Shown here piece after piece: positions 16,571 through 16,866 of a stretch of 16,866 nt of DNA. Each line of letters opens with the position of its first letter. Position 1 is the first letter of the stretch. Below the pieces are notes generated by a model. The model did not search any database. It had not been told where the DNA came from and worked only from the letters and a program-made list of their open reading frames with translations. Source of the stretch: an uncultured Eubacteriales bacterium (GTDB lineage: Bacteria; Bacillota; Clostridia; Oscillospirales; Acutalibacteraceae); assembly GCA_948933715.1 (NCBI GenBank), contig CAQZPH010000016.1:1-16866 (forward strand), in the 5' to 3' direction. The position numbers were made by a program, and so were the translations under genes.

Positions 16571-16580
16571 ATCACCCCCC
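16571..16580 (-). promoter_or_regulatory. Extended Shine-Dalgarno before the TTG start of the SpoU methyltransferase
   Basis: GGGGGGTGAT can pair with the 3' end of 16S rRNA along about nine positions, with one G-U pair, ending 3 bases before TTG 16567. Such a strong site may compensate for the weak TTG start. Confidence 0.65.
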
Positions 16581-16598
16581 GCTATATAAATACAAAAC

Positions 16599-16639
16599 TT
16601 AGAAATTAATCCTCAAACAAGATAAATATTAATTTCTAA
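16599..16639 (-). repeat. Perfect 12-bp inverted repeat with 17-base loop
   Basis: TTAGAAATTAAT and its exact reverse complement lie at 16599-16610 and 16628-16639. The dyad sits between the rplT terminator and the methyltransferase ribosome site. It could be a repressor operator, an AU-rich hairpin in the leader of the downstream transcript, or a second weak terminator. Only the symmetry itself is seen. Confidence 0.75.
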
Positions 16640-16662
16640 ATTTTATATAGTTATTAAATACT

Positions 16663-16695
16663 AAAAATATGCGCTCAGGAAAACCCCAAGCGCAT
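16663..16695 (-). terminator. Rho-independent terminator of rplT
   Basis: On the minus strand ATGCGCT (16695-16689) pairs with AGCGCAT (16675-16669). Inner G-C and G-U pairs can extend the stem to about 11 bp around a small T-rich loop. The stem is followed by A and five Ts (16667-16663). It begins 8 bases after the rplT stop and should end the upstream ribosomal-protein transcript. Confidence 0.88.
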
Positions 16696-16703
16696 CCGTT
16701 TAC

Positions 16704-16866
16704 CTATAGTGCAGATTTTGCTTGACTTACAAGTGCTTTAAAAGCAGCTTCATCAGCAACTGCTATTTCAGCTAACATTTTGCGATTTAAGCTGATGTTA
16801 GCTTTTTTTAATCCATTAATGAATGATGAATAACTAATTCCATTCATGCGGCATGCTGCATTTATA
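16704..16866 (-). CDS. rplT: 50S ribosomal protein L20, C-terminal 53 residues (5' end outside window)
   Basis: The visible 53 residues match the C-terminal half of L20: INAACRMNGISYSSF, then GLKKANISLNRKMLAEIAV and AFKALVSQAK, ending at TAG 16706-16704. L20 binds 23S rRNA early in 50S assembly, and in many bacteria it represses its own infC-rpmI-rplT operon. The missing N-terminal half lies beyond base 16866. A strong terminator follows directly, so rplT is the last gene of its operon. Confidence 0.96.
   Translation of the reverse strand, partial: INAACRMNGISYSSFINGLKKANISLNRKMLAEIAVADEAAFKALVSQAKSAL

Larger units (their letters stand above)
16568..16703 (-). other. Intergenic region between rplT and the 14-gene run
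   Basis: This is the only non-coding stretch longer than 35 bases in the window. It holds the rplT terminator, a 12-bp inverted repeat and an extended ribosome-binding site. It should also contain any promoter for the downstream run. Several TATA-rich patches exist (for example around 16642-16650 and 16583-16592), but none is paired with a recognisable -35 box at normal spacing, so I do not call a promoter. Confidence 0.6.

Noticed and set aside
16583..16650. Possible sigma-70 promoter for the 14-gene run
   Set aside because: TATA-like hexamers are present but expected in such AT-rich DNA, and no acceptable -35 element lies 16-18 bases upstream of any of them.
1..16866. Search for mobile elements, CRISPR arrays, tRNAs, riboswitches and defence or toxin genes
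   Set aside because: The coding density leaves only one intergenic region over 35 bases. That region contains a terminator and a short dyad. All long frames belong to recognisable housekeeping families or their antisense shadows.

Overview
The window is a piece of an AT-rich (roughly one-third G+C by eye), densely packed bacterial chromosome. All genes lie on the minus strand. Gene content points to Firmicutes, probably class Clostridia: folate-dependent TrmFO, YqeK, RsfS, a TopA with several zinc ribbons, an Elp3-like radical SAM protein between rnc and smc, and a SpoU-family methyltransferase next to rplT. A more precise placement (for example Oscillospirales-like, from the look of the SMC head) is only an impression.

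Read in the direction of transcription (high to low coordinates), the window opens with the 3' end of rplT (ribosomal protein L20) and its intrinsic terminator. A 136-base intergenic stretch follows, with a perfect 12-bp AT-rich inverted repeat. Then come fourteen genes with no gap longer than 35 bases: SpoU-family rRNA methyltransferase, dprA, topA, trmFO, plsX, rnc, Elp3-like radical SAM protein, smc, ftsY, XTP/dITP pyrophosphatase, yhbY, yqeK, rsfS and leuS (cut by the window edge at residue 659). Several junctions overlap by a few bases or share start and stop (topA/trmFO ATGA, rnc/radical SAM TTGA, rsfS/leuS GTGA, methyltransferase/dprA 11 bases). I see no internal terminator, so the run could be one very long transcript.

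The run joins three blocks often seen separately in Firmicutes: dprA-topA-trmFO, plsX-rnc-smc-ftsY and yhbY-yqeK-rsfS-leuS. Frequent members of those blocks are absent here: acpP between plsX and rnc, ffh/ylxM after ftsY, nadD between yhbY and yqeK. Most products serve ribosome and tRNA maturation or translation (SpoU methyltransferase, TrmFO, RNase III, YhbY, RsfS, LeuRS, possibly the radical SAM protein). The rest serve chromosome topology and segregation (TopA, SMC), DNA uptake (DprA), phospholipid synthesis (PlsX), protein targeting (FtsY) and nucleotide housekeeping (XTP pyrophosphatase, YqeK).

I found no mobile element, CRISPR array, tRNA, rRNA, riboswitch or defence system. The window is essentially core housekeeping. 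The most interesting item is the Elp3-like protein: it lacks the acetyltransferase domain and instead ends in a short segment that resembles a degenerate KH RNA-binding fold.
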